DNA of 17,233 bases, taken from the NCBI GenBank assembly GCA_015662785.1, contig DQTM01000123.1, forward strand, positions 1 to 17,233, written 5' to 3'. Position 1 is the first letter of the stretch. Each line of letters begins with the position of its first letter. The notes beneath the pieces were generated by a model that searched no databases, was not told the DNA's origin, and worked only from the letters and a program-made list of their open reading frames with translations. This DNA is from Sulfurospirillum arcachonense (GTDB lineage: Bacteria > Campylobacterota > Campylobacteria > Campylobacterales > Sulfurospirillaceae). A program made the position numbers and the translations under genes. Shown piece after piece: positions 7,134 through 14,409 of the stretch.

Positions 7134-7155
7134 TCTCTTCCTTCTCAGCTTCTAA
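7075..7155 (+). CDS. Leucine leader peptide (leuL-like attenuator peptide)
   Basis: This short ORF of 26 codons has ATG at 7075 and TAA at 7153-7155. A strong ribosome binding site, AGAAGGAGA at 7062-7070, precedes it. Codons 18-24 read Leu-Leu-Leu-Leu-Phe-Leu-Leu, and the peptide ends Ser-Phe. The six tract leucines are CTC CTT CTT CTC and CTT CTC. I find no CTC codon in leuA itself, where TTA and CTT dominate. Both CTC and CTT would be decoded by the same tRNA-Leu (anticodon GAG). A run of leucine codons in a short translated ORF just before the first enzyme of leucine synthesis is the hallmark of ribosome-mediated attenuation, as in enterobacterial leuL. Its likely job is therefore to sense charged tRNA-Leu, not to act as a protein. 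I infer this from sequence and position only. Confidence 0.8.
   Translation: MITLHVKHISIQKRNNNLLLLFLLSF
7085..7092. repeat. TACATGTA octamer, copy 4 (leuA leader)
   Basis: This is the longest copy. It is embedded in the perfect 14-base palindrome CTTTACATGTAAAG at 7082-7095, inside the leader peptide ORF, read as Leu-His-Val-Lys. Confidence 0.65.
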
Positions 7156-7215
7156 AATATAATTTAAAACAAACTTTTTAACAAACAAACATAATAATAT
7201 ATAAGGATATATATA

Positions 7216-8748
7216 ATGAAAACCCAAAACATAATAATATTTGACACAACATTAAGAGATGGTGAGCAGAGTCCCGGAGCTTCCATGAATACAGAAGAGA
7301 AAATTCAACTTGCATTACAATTAGAAAAACTTGGAGTTGACATCATAGAAGCTGGTTTTGCAGCTGCAAGTCCTGGAGATTTTGAAGCGATTAGACGTAT
7401 AAGTGACCAAGTAAAAACTTCAACAGTATGTTCACTTGCTCGTGCCTTAGATCGTGATATTAAAGCAGCTGGAGATGCCGTGCAAAGTGCGCTGAAACAA
7501 AGAATTCATACTTTCATCGCTACAAGTCCAATTCATATGGAATATAAGTTAAAGATGACTCCAGACCAAGTTATTAAAAAAGCAGTTGATGCAGTAACTT
7601 ATGCAAAAACTTTTTGTGATGATGTTGAGTTTAGTTGTGAAGATGCAGGAAGAAGTGATATTGGATTTATGAAAGAGATACTAGATGCTGTTATAATTGC
7701 AGGAGCTACTACGTTAAACATACCTGATACAGTAGGCTATAGAATGCCTAGTGAGATGGGAGCAATCATAAAAGAACTTCATGAGAGCGTAGGGGATAGA
7801 GCTATTATCTCTGTTCACAATCACAATGACTTAGGAGTTGCAGTTGCAAGTTCTATTGAGTGTATCTTAAATGGGGCAAGACAAGTAGAATGTACTATAA
7901 ATGGACTTGGAGAGAGAGCAGGAAATGCAGCTCTTGAAGAGATTGTTATGGCACTTAGAACACGTCACGATATCTTTGGTGGGCATGATACAAACATAAA
8001 TATAAAAGAGATTTATCCTACGAGTAGATTGGTTTCTGCCATAACAGGAATTGAGCCACAACCAAATAAGGCAATAGTCGGTAAAAATGCTTTTGCTCAT
8101 GAGAGCGGCATACATCAAGATGGTGTCTTAAAGCATATTGAGACATATGAAATTATGAAAGCAACTGATATAGGGTTAGATAAGAACTCTATAGTTTTAG
8201 GTAAACACTCAGGTCGTCATGCTTTTAAAGATAAACTTTCTAAACTTGGTTTTAATCTTAAAAATGATGAAATAGACGAAGCATTTGGAAGATTTAAAAT
8301 TCTTGCAGATGCTAAAAAAGAGATTTTTGATGATGATATTAGAGCTTTAGTATCAGCTGAAATTGCCAAAGTTGAGGAAGTATTTAAACTTGTAACTCTT
8401 CAATTGAGTGATTGTAACCCTGGTGGTGTAGCAAATGCAGCAGTGACTATTTCTACTGAAGGAGAAGAGGTTACTGATGCGGCTATTGGTAATGGAACTA
8501 TGGATGCAGTTTTTAAAGTTATTGATAGAGTTTGTAAGGTCAAAGGTGAGCTTAGAGACTACAAAGTTGACGCGGTTACTGAGGGGAAAGATGCCTTAGC
8601 TCGTGTTGTAGTTAAAGTTGCATTTGAAGAGGGCAAACCTGCCATTATGGGACATGGTTTAAGTGTTGATACTATGCTTGCTACTGCAAATGCATATATA
8701 GGAGCACTAAATAGTTATATCTCTATGAAAGATGGTTTTAGAAGCTAA
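7216..8748 (+). CDS. leuA: 2-isopropylmalate synthase LeuA
   Basis: LeuA condenses acetyl-CoA with 2-oxoisovalerate, the first committed step of leucine synthesis. The 510-residue length is that of the standard bacterial form. The catalytic barrel shows FDTTLRDGEQSPGASM at 9-24 with the metal-binding Asp15, HNHNDLG at 201-207 and HESGIHQDG at 295-303. From about residue 380 the C-terminal regulatory domain for leucine feedback follows, with GGVANAAV near 404-411 and GHG near 477-479. The ATG at 7216 has AAGGA at 7203-7207, 8 bases upstream. The gene is transcribed alone behind its leader; other leu genes are not in the window. It faces pflB with a 5-base gap between the stop codons. Confidence 0.97.
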   Translation: MKTQNIIIFDTTLRDGEQSPGASMNTEEKIQLALQLEKLGVDIIEAGFAAASPGDFEAIRRISDQVKTSTVCSLARALDRDIKAAGDAVQSALKQRIHTFIATSPIHMEYKLKMTPDQVIKKAVDAVTYAKTFCDDVEFSCEDAGRSDIGFMKEILDAVIIAGATTLNIPDTVGYRMPSEMGAIIKELHESVGDRAIISVHNHNDLGVAVASSIECILNGARQVECTINGLGERAGNAALEEIVMALRTRHDIFGGHDTNINIKEIYPTSRLVSAITGIEPQPNKAIVGKNAFAHESGIHQDGVLKHIETYEIMKATDIGLDKNSIVLGKHSGRHAFKDKLSKLGFNLKNDEIDEAFGRFKILADAKKEIFDDDIRALVSAEIAKVEEVFKLVTLQLSDCNPGGVANAAVTISTEGEEVTDAAIGNGTMDAVFKVIDRVCKVKGELRDYKVDAVTEGKDALARVVVKVAFEEGKPAIMGHGLSVDTMLATANAYIGALNSYISMKDGFRS

Positions 8749-8784
8749 AGTGTTTATCTAGTGACTTTGAAGCTAAAGTATTTA
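8741..8784. repeat. Imperfect 16-base direct repeat at the leuA-pflB junction
   Basis: GAAGCTAAAGTGTTTA at 8741-8756 and GAAGCTAAAGTATTTA at 8769-8784 match at 15 of 16 positions, with a 28-base period. The first copy contains the leuA stop codon, and the second encodes part of the PflB C-terminus on the other strand. Confidence 0.6.
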
Positions 8785-11057
8785 GAGTTAAAGTCACTAT
8801 TCCCTATTTTGTTGTACTGTATAGTTGCTCCTTCCCAGTTTCCTATCTCTTGGTAAAGAAGTCCTAGCGCGTATCTTGATTCAAAGTTTTTAGGATTGGT
8901 AAGTTTTGCTAACTCTAAAAGAGCTACGGCATTTTCAGTATGATTTGCTCCTATGCTTGCAACTGCTGCAAAAAATATCGTAGCACTATCACTCTTTTTT
9001 AAATCATCAATCAATTTGTTATAAAGCACATAGGCCTCTTCAAAATTGTGTGTATAGATGCTAAGGTATGCTAAAGTTTGCATTATTGCAGCTACATCAT
9101 TTTTTTCAAGTTGCATTTTTTGGATAAGTTTGTTTCTTTCATGATGGAGAAGTCCACCAACTTGAATAAGTTTTATATAAGATTCTTGGACTAGCCTTGG
9201 TCCATAGTAAAATGCATTGTAATCAAGATCAAGTTTTTTAAAGTCTATTTGAATCGCTTTAGCATATTTTTTTATATCGTTTTTTTTGTGTTTAACGTTA
9301 AAGTTTATGATGTTTGCCATGATGTCTTTTGGCAAGATAGATTTTAGTATGGTGGCTTTTTGTCTATATGATTTTTCATTAAAAGTTTTTTGAGCTATAA
9401 TTGTATCAAATATTAAGTTTAGAGGAGTTCTTTTTTTATCATGTTCTAGCCACCTTGTAAGGGAGAGCTGATTGTTTTGTGTTAAATGAATTAGTGACAT
9501 AAAAAGATTGGTATCTTCTAGACCGTGATCACTTATCATACTCTGTTTTATATCTTCTTTGAGTTTTATGATATCTTTTTTTATTAATTCGCCAGTCATG
9601 ATAGCAAATGCACCCGCAAGATAGTTGTTATTATTCAAATGATAGCTTTTTGCAAAGTGTTTGTATGCTTTTGAAAACTCTGCCATTTGTGCATATGTAA
9701 GGGCAAGATTGTAATGTAGTATAGAGTGTTTTGGGTAAGTGTCTATCATTTTCAAAAATATCTGATTTGCTTGTTCTGTATGATGATTGAGTGCTTTTTT
9801 AATTCCGCTGCTTATAGATATATTTACTTTTGATATGGTTGAACTTCTTTTTAAATATGACAAAGCTGGTCCTATCTCATCTATGAAGACATTCATACTA
9901 CCTTTTCTTATGTAATCTATTGTCTGTTTTGCGTTAAAAACTTTAAAAGGTGCAAAATAGAAGAGAAGACTATATGTTTTTGTATCATCAAAAAATAGAG
10001 CTTTATCAAACTCATTTTGAGCAACATTAACATCGAATAAAGACTCTTTTAGTGTTGTTTTAATTGGGTAAATTTTAGTAGCATTTTCATCATATTTTAT
10101 AAACAGTTCGTTCATTAATTTTGCAGTATTCTCTAACTCCCCTAGCTTGTTATACACAAGGGAAAGAGCAGCTTTTACATGTAGAGGTTTTTCACTATTG
10201 CCATGAGCTTTTTCAAGATAGTTTTTAGCAACTTTAAACTCACCTATCCTAGCATATAAGAGACCAAGTGTAAGGGCATCATTGCTTCTTGCATTTTTTT
10301 CAAGAGTGTTTACTGCTTTGTTATTTAAGTTTATTGAAGAGAGTATCTTTGATGCAAGATAGTTTTGTTCATAGTTGTAGTGCTTTGAACTTGCATTTGT
10401 AAGAGCTACTAACGATTCATAATAGTAGTTTTTATAGTAGTTTATTAATCCAACATAGTATGAGTATAGAGGTGAATTACTCTCCATAGGCAAATATGTA
10501 AATGCTAAATCTATATAATATTTAAAAAGTTCTTTTTCTCCAAGTTCAAGGGAGCAAACAGCGGCATTTATAGCACTAACACATCTTTGCTCTTCATTAT
10601 CAATTGCTTTTTTAAAAGAATCTAATGCTTCTTTAAAATTTCTCTCTTTTATCTTAGCAACCCCAATATTGTAATGAGATATAGCTTCATTAAATGTTGA
10701 AATTCGTTTATATACTTTAAGAGCTTCCTCTTTATTCCCACCTTCATATAAAAGATTGGCTTTTTTTATCATATTTTCTAGATGAGATGGTGAAAATTGT
10801 CCTAATTGTGGTTTTTTGTTTAACTTGTTTGCAATTTCACTAGTATTGATGTCTGTTACAATAGGCTTTTCAGAACCACTTGTTGAGATAATAATGATTA
10901 TAATAATAACCAGTAAAAGAGTAAAAATAGAACTACCTATAATGATAAGCTTTTTCTTCTTATCAAGGGAGAGTTTTGTCTCTTTTTTCTCCTCTTGCTT
11001 GGGTGCTAACTCTTCGTCATCATTAGCTTCGAGGATTATTATCTCTTCTTCTGCCAT
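8754..11057 (-). CDS. pflB: TPR-containing flagellar motor protein PflB
   Basis: The 767-residue protein has an acidic cytoplasmic N-terminus (about 1-25), a basic stretch (KKKK, 33-36), a single membrane helix at about 37-58, and a long outer part built from tetratricopeptide-like helix pairs. Repeats with the usual small and aromatic residues are recognisable near 126-160 (SHYNIGVAKIKERNFKEALDSF), in the middle (HYNLALTYAQMAEFSKAYKHF) and at the C-terminus (RYALGLLYQEIGNWEGA). This architecture, and the position next to serS and trpS, match Cj0390 (PflB) of C. jejuni, a scaffold of the flagellar motor disks needed for stator placement. Function is inferred from architecture and synteny. The ATG overlaps the serS stop by one base (TAATG), so translation is probably coupled. 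The last codons lie in a stem-loop facing leuA. Confidence 0.85.
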   Translation of the reverse strand: MAEEEIIILEANDDEELAPKQEEKKETKLSLDKKKKLIIIGSSIFTLLLVIIIIIIISTSGSEKPIVTDINTSEIANKLNKKPQLGQFSPSHLENMIKKANLLYEGGNKEEALKVYKRISTFNEAISHYNIGVAKIKERNFKEALDSFKKAIDNEEQRCVSAINAAVCSLELGEKELFKYYIDLAFTYLPMESNSPLYSYYVGLINYYKNYYYESLVALTNASSKHYNYEQNYLASKILSSINLNNKAVNTLEKNARSNDALTLGLLYARIGEFKVAKNYLEKAHGNSEKPLHVKAALSLVYNKLGELENTAKLMNELFIKYDENATKIYPIKTTLKESLFDVNVAQNEFDKALFFDDTKTYSLLFYFAPFKVFNAKQTIDYIRKGSMNVFIDEIGPALSYLKRSSTISKVNISISSGIKKALNHHTEQANQIFLKMIDTYPKHSILHYNLALTYAQMAEFSKAYKHFAKSYHLNNNNYLAGAFAIMTGELIKKDIIKLKEDIKQSMISDHGLEDTNLFMSLIHLTQNNQLSLTRWLEHDKKRTPLNLIFDTIIAQKTFNEKSYRQKATILKSILPKDIMANIINFNVKHKKNDIKKYAKAIQIDFKKLDLDYNAFYYGPRLVQESYIKLIQVGGLLHHERNKLIQKMQLEKNDVAAIMQTLAYLSIYTHNFEEAYVLYNKLIDDLKKSDSATIFFAAVASIGANHTENAVALLELAKLTNPKNFESRYALGLLYQEIGNWEGATIQYNKIGNSDFNSKYFSFKVTR
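8759..8799. terminator. Stem-loop between convergent leuA and pflB, possible transcript end
   Basis: TAGTGACTTT at 8759-8768 is the exact inverse complement of AAAGTCACTA at 8790-8799. Two further pairs (one G-U) extend the stem inward. It stands 10 bases beyond the leuA stop and within the last codons of pflB. No clear T run follows on either strand, so it is at best an atypical terminator or a 3'-end stabiliser shared by the two transcripts. Confidence 0.4.
10176..10183. repeat. TACATGTA octamer, copy 5 (in pflB)
   Basis: The copy is read in pflB as Leu-His-Val-Lys, a different codon phase from the Thr-Cys copies. Confidence 0.6.
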
Positions 11058-12295
11058 TACATGTAACTCTTAAGTACTTCTGGAATTCGGATTGTTCCGT
11101 CTTCATTTTGATAGTTTTCCATAATTGCTATCAGGGTTCTACCAACAGCTAATGATGAGCCATTTAGTGTATGTGTTAGTCTGTTTTTCTTTCCATCTTT
11201 GTAGCGTATTTTTGCACGTCTTGATTGAAAGTCCATTGTATTTGAAATAGAGCTTATTTCTCTATATCTATCTTGTCCTGGGAACCAGACTTCAAGGTCT
11301 ATGGTTTTTGCTGCACTAAAACCCAAGTCACCACCACAAAGCATTACTTTTCTGTGAGCAAGTCCTAAAGAAGTTAGCAAGTCACTTGCACAATCTACCA
11401 TTTCATTAAAGACTTCTTCACTTTGTTCGGGTTTTGTAATAGAGACTAACTCTACTTTTGAAAATTGGTGTTGTCTTATCATGCCTCTAGTATCACGTCC
11501 TGCACTGCCTGCTTCTTTTCTAAAGCACTCTGAGTAGCAAGTCATCTTGATTGGAAGTTCATTTGCACTTATGATTTCATCTCTAAAAAGATTTGTTACA
11601 GGAACTTCAGCAGTTGGTATTAAAAATAGATCTTCCCCTTCTATCTTAAACAAATCATCTTCAAATTTTGGAAGTTGTCCTGTTCCTGTTAGTGTTTCAC
11701 GATTCGCTATAAAAGGGACACTCACTTCACTAAATCCACGTTTTGTATTAAAATCTAACATATAGTTTATTAGTGCTCGATTTAGTTTAGCTCCATCCCC
11801 ACGAAGTGCTGTAAATCTACTTTTTGCTATTTTTACACCTCTCTCAAAATCTAACCAGCCGTTGTCTAAATCCCAATGTTCTTTAGGAGTAAAATCAAAT
11901 GCAGGAGGAGTAAGAATCAAATCTAACTCTACATTGTCATCTTCACTTTTACCTTCAGGTACGCTATCGTCTGGTATATTTGGTATTGTGTTTGCAATTT
12001 GAGATAGTTTATCTTCAAGTTCTTTTACAGTACTATTTAACTCAATTACTTTTGTTTTATTTTGTGAAAGCTCAGCTTTCAGCTCATTAATATCTTTTCC
12101 CTCTTTTGCATAAACACCAAAGAGTTTGCTCTTAACATTTTGTTCTGCTTGAAGCTCTTCGAGAACTTTTTTTTCAGTTTTTAGCTCTAGTGATATGGTT
12201 TTTAAAGTACTTAGCGTCTCTTCGTCTACTTTTTTCTTTCTTAATTTTTCACAAATTACATCAAAGTCATTTTGTAAAAGTTTTATATCTAACAT
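11057..12295 (-). CDS. serS: Serine--tRNA ligase SerS
   Basis: SerRS charges tRNA-Ser (and tRNA-Sec where present) with serine. The 412-residue protein has the expected layout: an N-terminal helical arm that binds the tRNA (about 26-103, charged and coiled-coil-like) followed by a class II catalytic core. Visible core elements are TAE at 228-230, motif 2 FRKEAGSAGRDTRG at 258-271, and motif 3 around HTLNGSSLAVGRT at 375-387. AGGA immediately upstream overlaps the trpS stop codon (TAGGA) and lies about 8 bases from the ATG. The gap to trpS is 11 bases, so the two synthetase genes and pflB form one transcript. Confidence 0.97.
   Translation of the reverse strand: MLDIKLLQNDFDVICEKLRKKKVDEETLSTLKTISLELKTEKKVLEELQAEQNVKSKLFGVYAKEGKDINELKAELSQNKTKVIELNSTVKELEDKLSQIANTIPNIPDDSVPEGKSEDDNVELDLILTPPAFDFTPKEHWDLDNGWLDFERGVKIAKSRFTALRGDGAKLNRALINYMLDFNTKRGFSEVSVPFIANRETLTGTGQLPKFEDDLFKIEGEDLFLIPTAEVPVTNLFRDEIISANELPIKMTCYSECFRKEAGSAGRDTRGMIRQHQFSKVELVSITKPEQSEEVFNEMVDCASDLLTSLGLAHRKVMLCGGDLGFSAAKTIDLEVWFPGQDRYREISSISNTMDFQSRRAKIRYKDGKKNRLTHTLNGSSLAVGRTLIAIMENYQNEDGTIRIPEVLKSYM
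11058..11065. repeat. TACATGTA octamer, copy 6 (serS end / pflB start)
   Basis: The copy lies in the palindrome TTACATGTAA at 11057-11066, which spans the stop codon of serS and reaches the start codon of pflB, where a ribosome binding site would be expected. Confidence 0.6.
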
Positions 12296-12306
12296 ATTTT
12301 ATATTC

Positions 12307-13275
12307 CTATCTGTAAATGCCAACGGCATCTCTTATTATTTCCATTTTTGCTTTTGCAATTTTACTTGCTTTTTTTGCACCGTCACTTAGTATATCGTAC
12401 ACTTCATCTGTGTTGTTTAGGTAATGTTCTCTTTTTTCTCTAGCCTCAGCATAGTAATCCCAAATCAACTCTTTAAGATGCATTTTAAAGTGACCATAAC
12501 CTTCGCCACCTTTTTCATAACGCTTTTGAAGTTCAATTTGCCCCGCTTGGTCAAGATATAGTTTTGCTAAAGAAAAAACGTTACATGTAGTCCAGTCTTT
12601 TGCATCTTCAAGTGCAGTTGAATCTGTAACAATCTTACCTATTGTTTTTTTAAGTTGTTTTTCTGTGTTAAAGATATCAATTGTGTTTCCATAACTTTTA
12701 CTCATTTTTGCACCATCAAGACCTGGAACAGTCTGGACATCTTCGGCAACTTTAAACTCAGGTATGGTAAGTATGTCTCCAAAATCATTGTTGAATTTTA
12801 TAGCAATATCACGAGTCATCTCAACGTGTTGAATTTGGTCTTTTCCTACAGGAACAATTTTGGCATCATAAAGAAGAATGTCCGCTGCCATAAGCACAGG
12901 GTAAGAAAACAGAGAGTGATTAGCCGCAATTCCTTTAGAAACTTTGTCTTTATAGCTATGAGCACGTTCAAGTAGTCCCATTGGAGTATAACCTGAGAGT
13001 ATCCAGTAAAGTTCTAATACTTCTTTAACATCTGATTGTGCATAAAAAGTTGCCTTACTTGGATCAATTCCAAGTGATAAAAAGTTTATAGCACAGTCAA
13101 TAGTATTTTCTCTTAGTGCTTTGCCATCTTTTAGTGAAGTAAGTGCGTGGTAGTTTGCAATGAAAATAAAAAGATCGCTACTGTCTTGTAGGTCTTTCAT
13201 CTGTTTTATAGCCCCAAAATAGTTTCCAAGATGCAGTGCACCTGAGGGCTGAATTCCTGTTAATACTCGAGTCAT
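12307..13275 (-). CDS. trpS: Tryptophan--tRNA ligase TrpS
   Basis: TrpRS is a small class I synthetase that charges tRNA-Trp. The 322-residue length is standard. The ATP-binding signatures are present: HLGN at 15-18 (in GALHLGNYFG) and KMSKS at 190-194. The substrate-pocket stretch MAADILLYDA (129-138) is also typical. The ATG at 13275 has AGGA about 6 bases upstream and a clear promoter further up, so it appears to head the trpS-serS-pflB transcript rather than depend on the genes upstream. Confidence 0.97.
   Translation of the reverse strand: MTRVLTGIQPSGALHLGNYFGAIKQMKDLQDSSDLFIFIANYHALTSLKDGKALRENTIDCAINFLSLGIDPSKATFYAQSDVKEVLELYWILSGYTPMGLLERAHSYKDKVSKGIAANHSLFSYPVLMAADILLYDAKIVPVGKDQIQHVEMTRDIAIKFNNDFGDILTIPEFKVAEDVQTVPGLDGAKMSKSYGNTIDIFNTEKQLKKTIGKIVTDSTALEDAKDWTTCNVFSLAKLYLDQAGQIELQKRYEKGGEGYGHFKMHLKELIWDYYAEAREKREHYLNNTDEVYDILSDGAKKASKIAKAKMEIIRDAVGIYR
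12582..12589. repeat. TACATGTA octamer, copy 7 (in trpS)
   Basis: The copy lies in trpS, read on the - strand as Thr-Thr-Cys-Asn in frame. Confidence 0.6.
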
Positions 13276-13302
13276 TTTTTGTCCTAAATTATAATTAGTA
13301 TG

Positions 13303-13311
13303 ATTATATCA
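13303..13311 (-). promoter_or_regulatory. Promoter of trpS-serS-pflB (extended -10)
   Basis: On the - strand the sequence TGATATAAT carries an exact TATAAT (13308 to 13303) preceded by TG-n, an extended -10 element. Transcription would start near 13296, about 20 bases before the trpS ATG. A second TATAAT lies nearer the gene at 13293 to 13288. No -35 is recognisable. Confidence 0.6.
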
Positions 13312-13320
13312 AAAGGAACT

Positions 13321-13353
13321 TAAAAAAAGAGGGTTGGCAGTAGGATAACTGCC
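13321..13353 (-). terminator. Intrinsic terminator after the rhodanese gene
   Basis: On the - strand, GGCAGT (13353-13348) pairs with ACTGCC (13341-13336) around a 6-base loop. Five bases later a T-rich run follows (TCTTTTTTT, 13330-13322). It stands 13 bases after the stop codon of the rhodanese gene and before the trpS promoter, separating the two transcripts. The distance from stem to T run is a little long. Confidence 0.6.
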
Positions 13354-13366
13354 TAATTTATGGTAT

Positions 13367-13845
13367 TTAATCTAACTCTGATTCTTGAACTTTTCTAAAT
13401 GTACCTAAAGAAGTTTCTATTGGGTAACCAGCATCTAACCACCCGTCCATTCCACCTTTTAGGTTATAAGTTTTTTTGTATCCGTAATCTTTTAGTAGTT
13501 GAGTAGCAAGTGCCCCACGTGAACCAGCTTTACAGAATACAACAATGACTTTATCTTGAGGAAGAGCACCACTTTTAATAGCTGCAAATTCTAATTTACC
13601 TCTTGAGATTTTTATATACTCACCAGCATCAATATATCCTGAGCCAAGTTCATCTGGGTCTCTAGCATCTAATAAAATAAAATCTTTATCATTCTCTATC
13701 CATATCATCAGTTTTACAGGGGTAACTTTTGGTACAGTTTTTTGATGTATTTTATGTGCCTAATCATCTTATTTTGTGCAGGACTATTTGCCGCATTCAA
13801 TCCTACTGAGATTAGCATACTTGCCAAAATTTTCAATATCTACAT
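13367..13845 (-). pseudogene. Exported rhodanese-like protein, N-terminus broken by a stop codon and a frameshift
   Basis: The intact part (ATG 13708 to stop 13367, 113 residues) is a single rhodanese domain. It has LLDARDPDE at 12-20 and the active-site loop CKAGSRG with Cys59 and Arg64, so the sulfur-transfer fold is preserved. That ATG has no ribosome binding site, and the frame continues open upstream to 13759, encoding family-like residues (TVPKVTPVKL) before it. Further upstream, GGAGAG at 13856-13851 precedes an ATG at 13845 that opens a signal-peptide-like segment (KILASMLISVGLNAANS), but codon 2 is TAG (13842-13840), and that frame runs into TAA at 13716-13714. The distance 13845 to 13367 is not a multiple of three, consistent with one missing base near 13757-13780. 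I read this as a decayed periplasmic rhodanese. Sequencing error, or a shortened cytoplasmic protein, remain possible. Confidence 0.7.
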
Positions 13846-13860
13846 ATAAACTCTCCTAAA

Positions 13861-13896
13861 TTTTAGTAAAAAAATTATAACCTTATTTTACTAAAA
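13861..13896. repeat. 11-base perfect inverted repeat around a -10 element, aroK-rhodanese gap
   Basis: TTTTAGTAAAA at 13861-13871 is the exact inverse complement of TTTTACTAAAA at 13886-13896. The 14-base loop holds TATAAT on the - strand (13879-13874), a likely -10 of the rhodanese gene. It also follows the aroK stop codon, so it could act as an operator, an AU-rich transcript end, or both. The arms have only one G-C pair each. Confidence 0.5.
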
Positions 13897-13902
13897 GAAA
13901 GT

Positions 13903-14409
13903 TTATTTTACCAATAAAATCTCTTCAATTATACTATTTATGGATCTTTTTTCTACATTTATAACAATATCTGCTTTTAATTCATATTGATCAGCTCTCT
14001 CATCAAAAAGAGCTTTTGCTTTTTTCATATCTTTTAGAAGTGGTCGTTTGTCAAATTTTTGTTTGGCATTTGGTTGGGCTTTTAGTCTTTCTATGATTCC
14101 ATCAAAACTGGATTTTAGGTAGATTACTTTGCCTATTTTATTTAAATCATCTACTTTAAAAAAGCCACCACCTGTTGATATGATGGTATTTGTTACATTT
14201 CCACTAAGCCATTTTGCAGTTTTTTTCTCCATAGCTCTAAAGTACTCTTCACCATCTTCTTTAAAGATAGTTTTTACTTTTCTGTTTTCAATTGACTCTA
14301 TTAAATCATCACTATCAAGTCCAAACATACCACTTTTTCGCACAAGTGCACGAGCAATAGTACCTTTGCCAACACCCATAAAGCCTATTAGAACTAAGTT
14401 TTTACTCAA
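13903..14409 (-). CDS. aroK: Shikimate kinase AroK
   Basis: AroK phosphorylates shikimate with ATP in the chorismate pathway. The 168-residue protein shows the P-loop GFMGVGKGT at 9-17 (here Gly-Lys-Gly-Thr rather than the commoner Gly-Lys-Ser/Thr), shikimate-binding Asp34 (LDSDDLIE), Arg58 (EYFRAME) and Gly-Gly-Gly at 80-82 (STGGGFF), the LID arginine Arg122 (KRPLL) and Arg138 (ERADQY). Its start overlaps the end of der by 8 bases, so der and aroK are cotranscribed and probably translationally coupled, as I recall for Campylobacter. Confidence 0.94.
   Translation of the reverse strand: MSKNLVLIGFMGVGKGTIARALVRKSGMFGLDSDDLIESIENRKVKTIFKEDGEEYFRAMEKKTAKWLSGNVTNTIISTGGGFFKVDDLNKIGKVIYLKSSFDGIIERLKAQPNAKQKFDKRPLLKDMKKAKALFDERADQYELKADIVINVEKRSINSIIEEILLVK

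Noticed and set aside
7156..7215. Intrinsic terminator or T-box element between the leader peptide and leuA
   Set aside because: The stretch is A- and T-rich, with no GC-containing stem followed by a T run and no T-box-like conserved segment; only a weak AT stem surrounds the leuA ribosome binding site.
12655..12975. A 106-codon + strand open frame across trpS
   Set aside because: It lies entirely within trpS, with no ribosome binding site and no family features.
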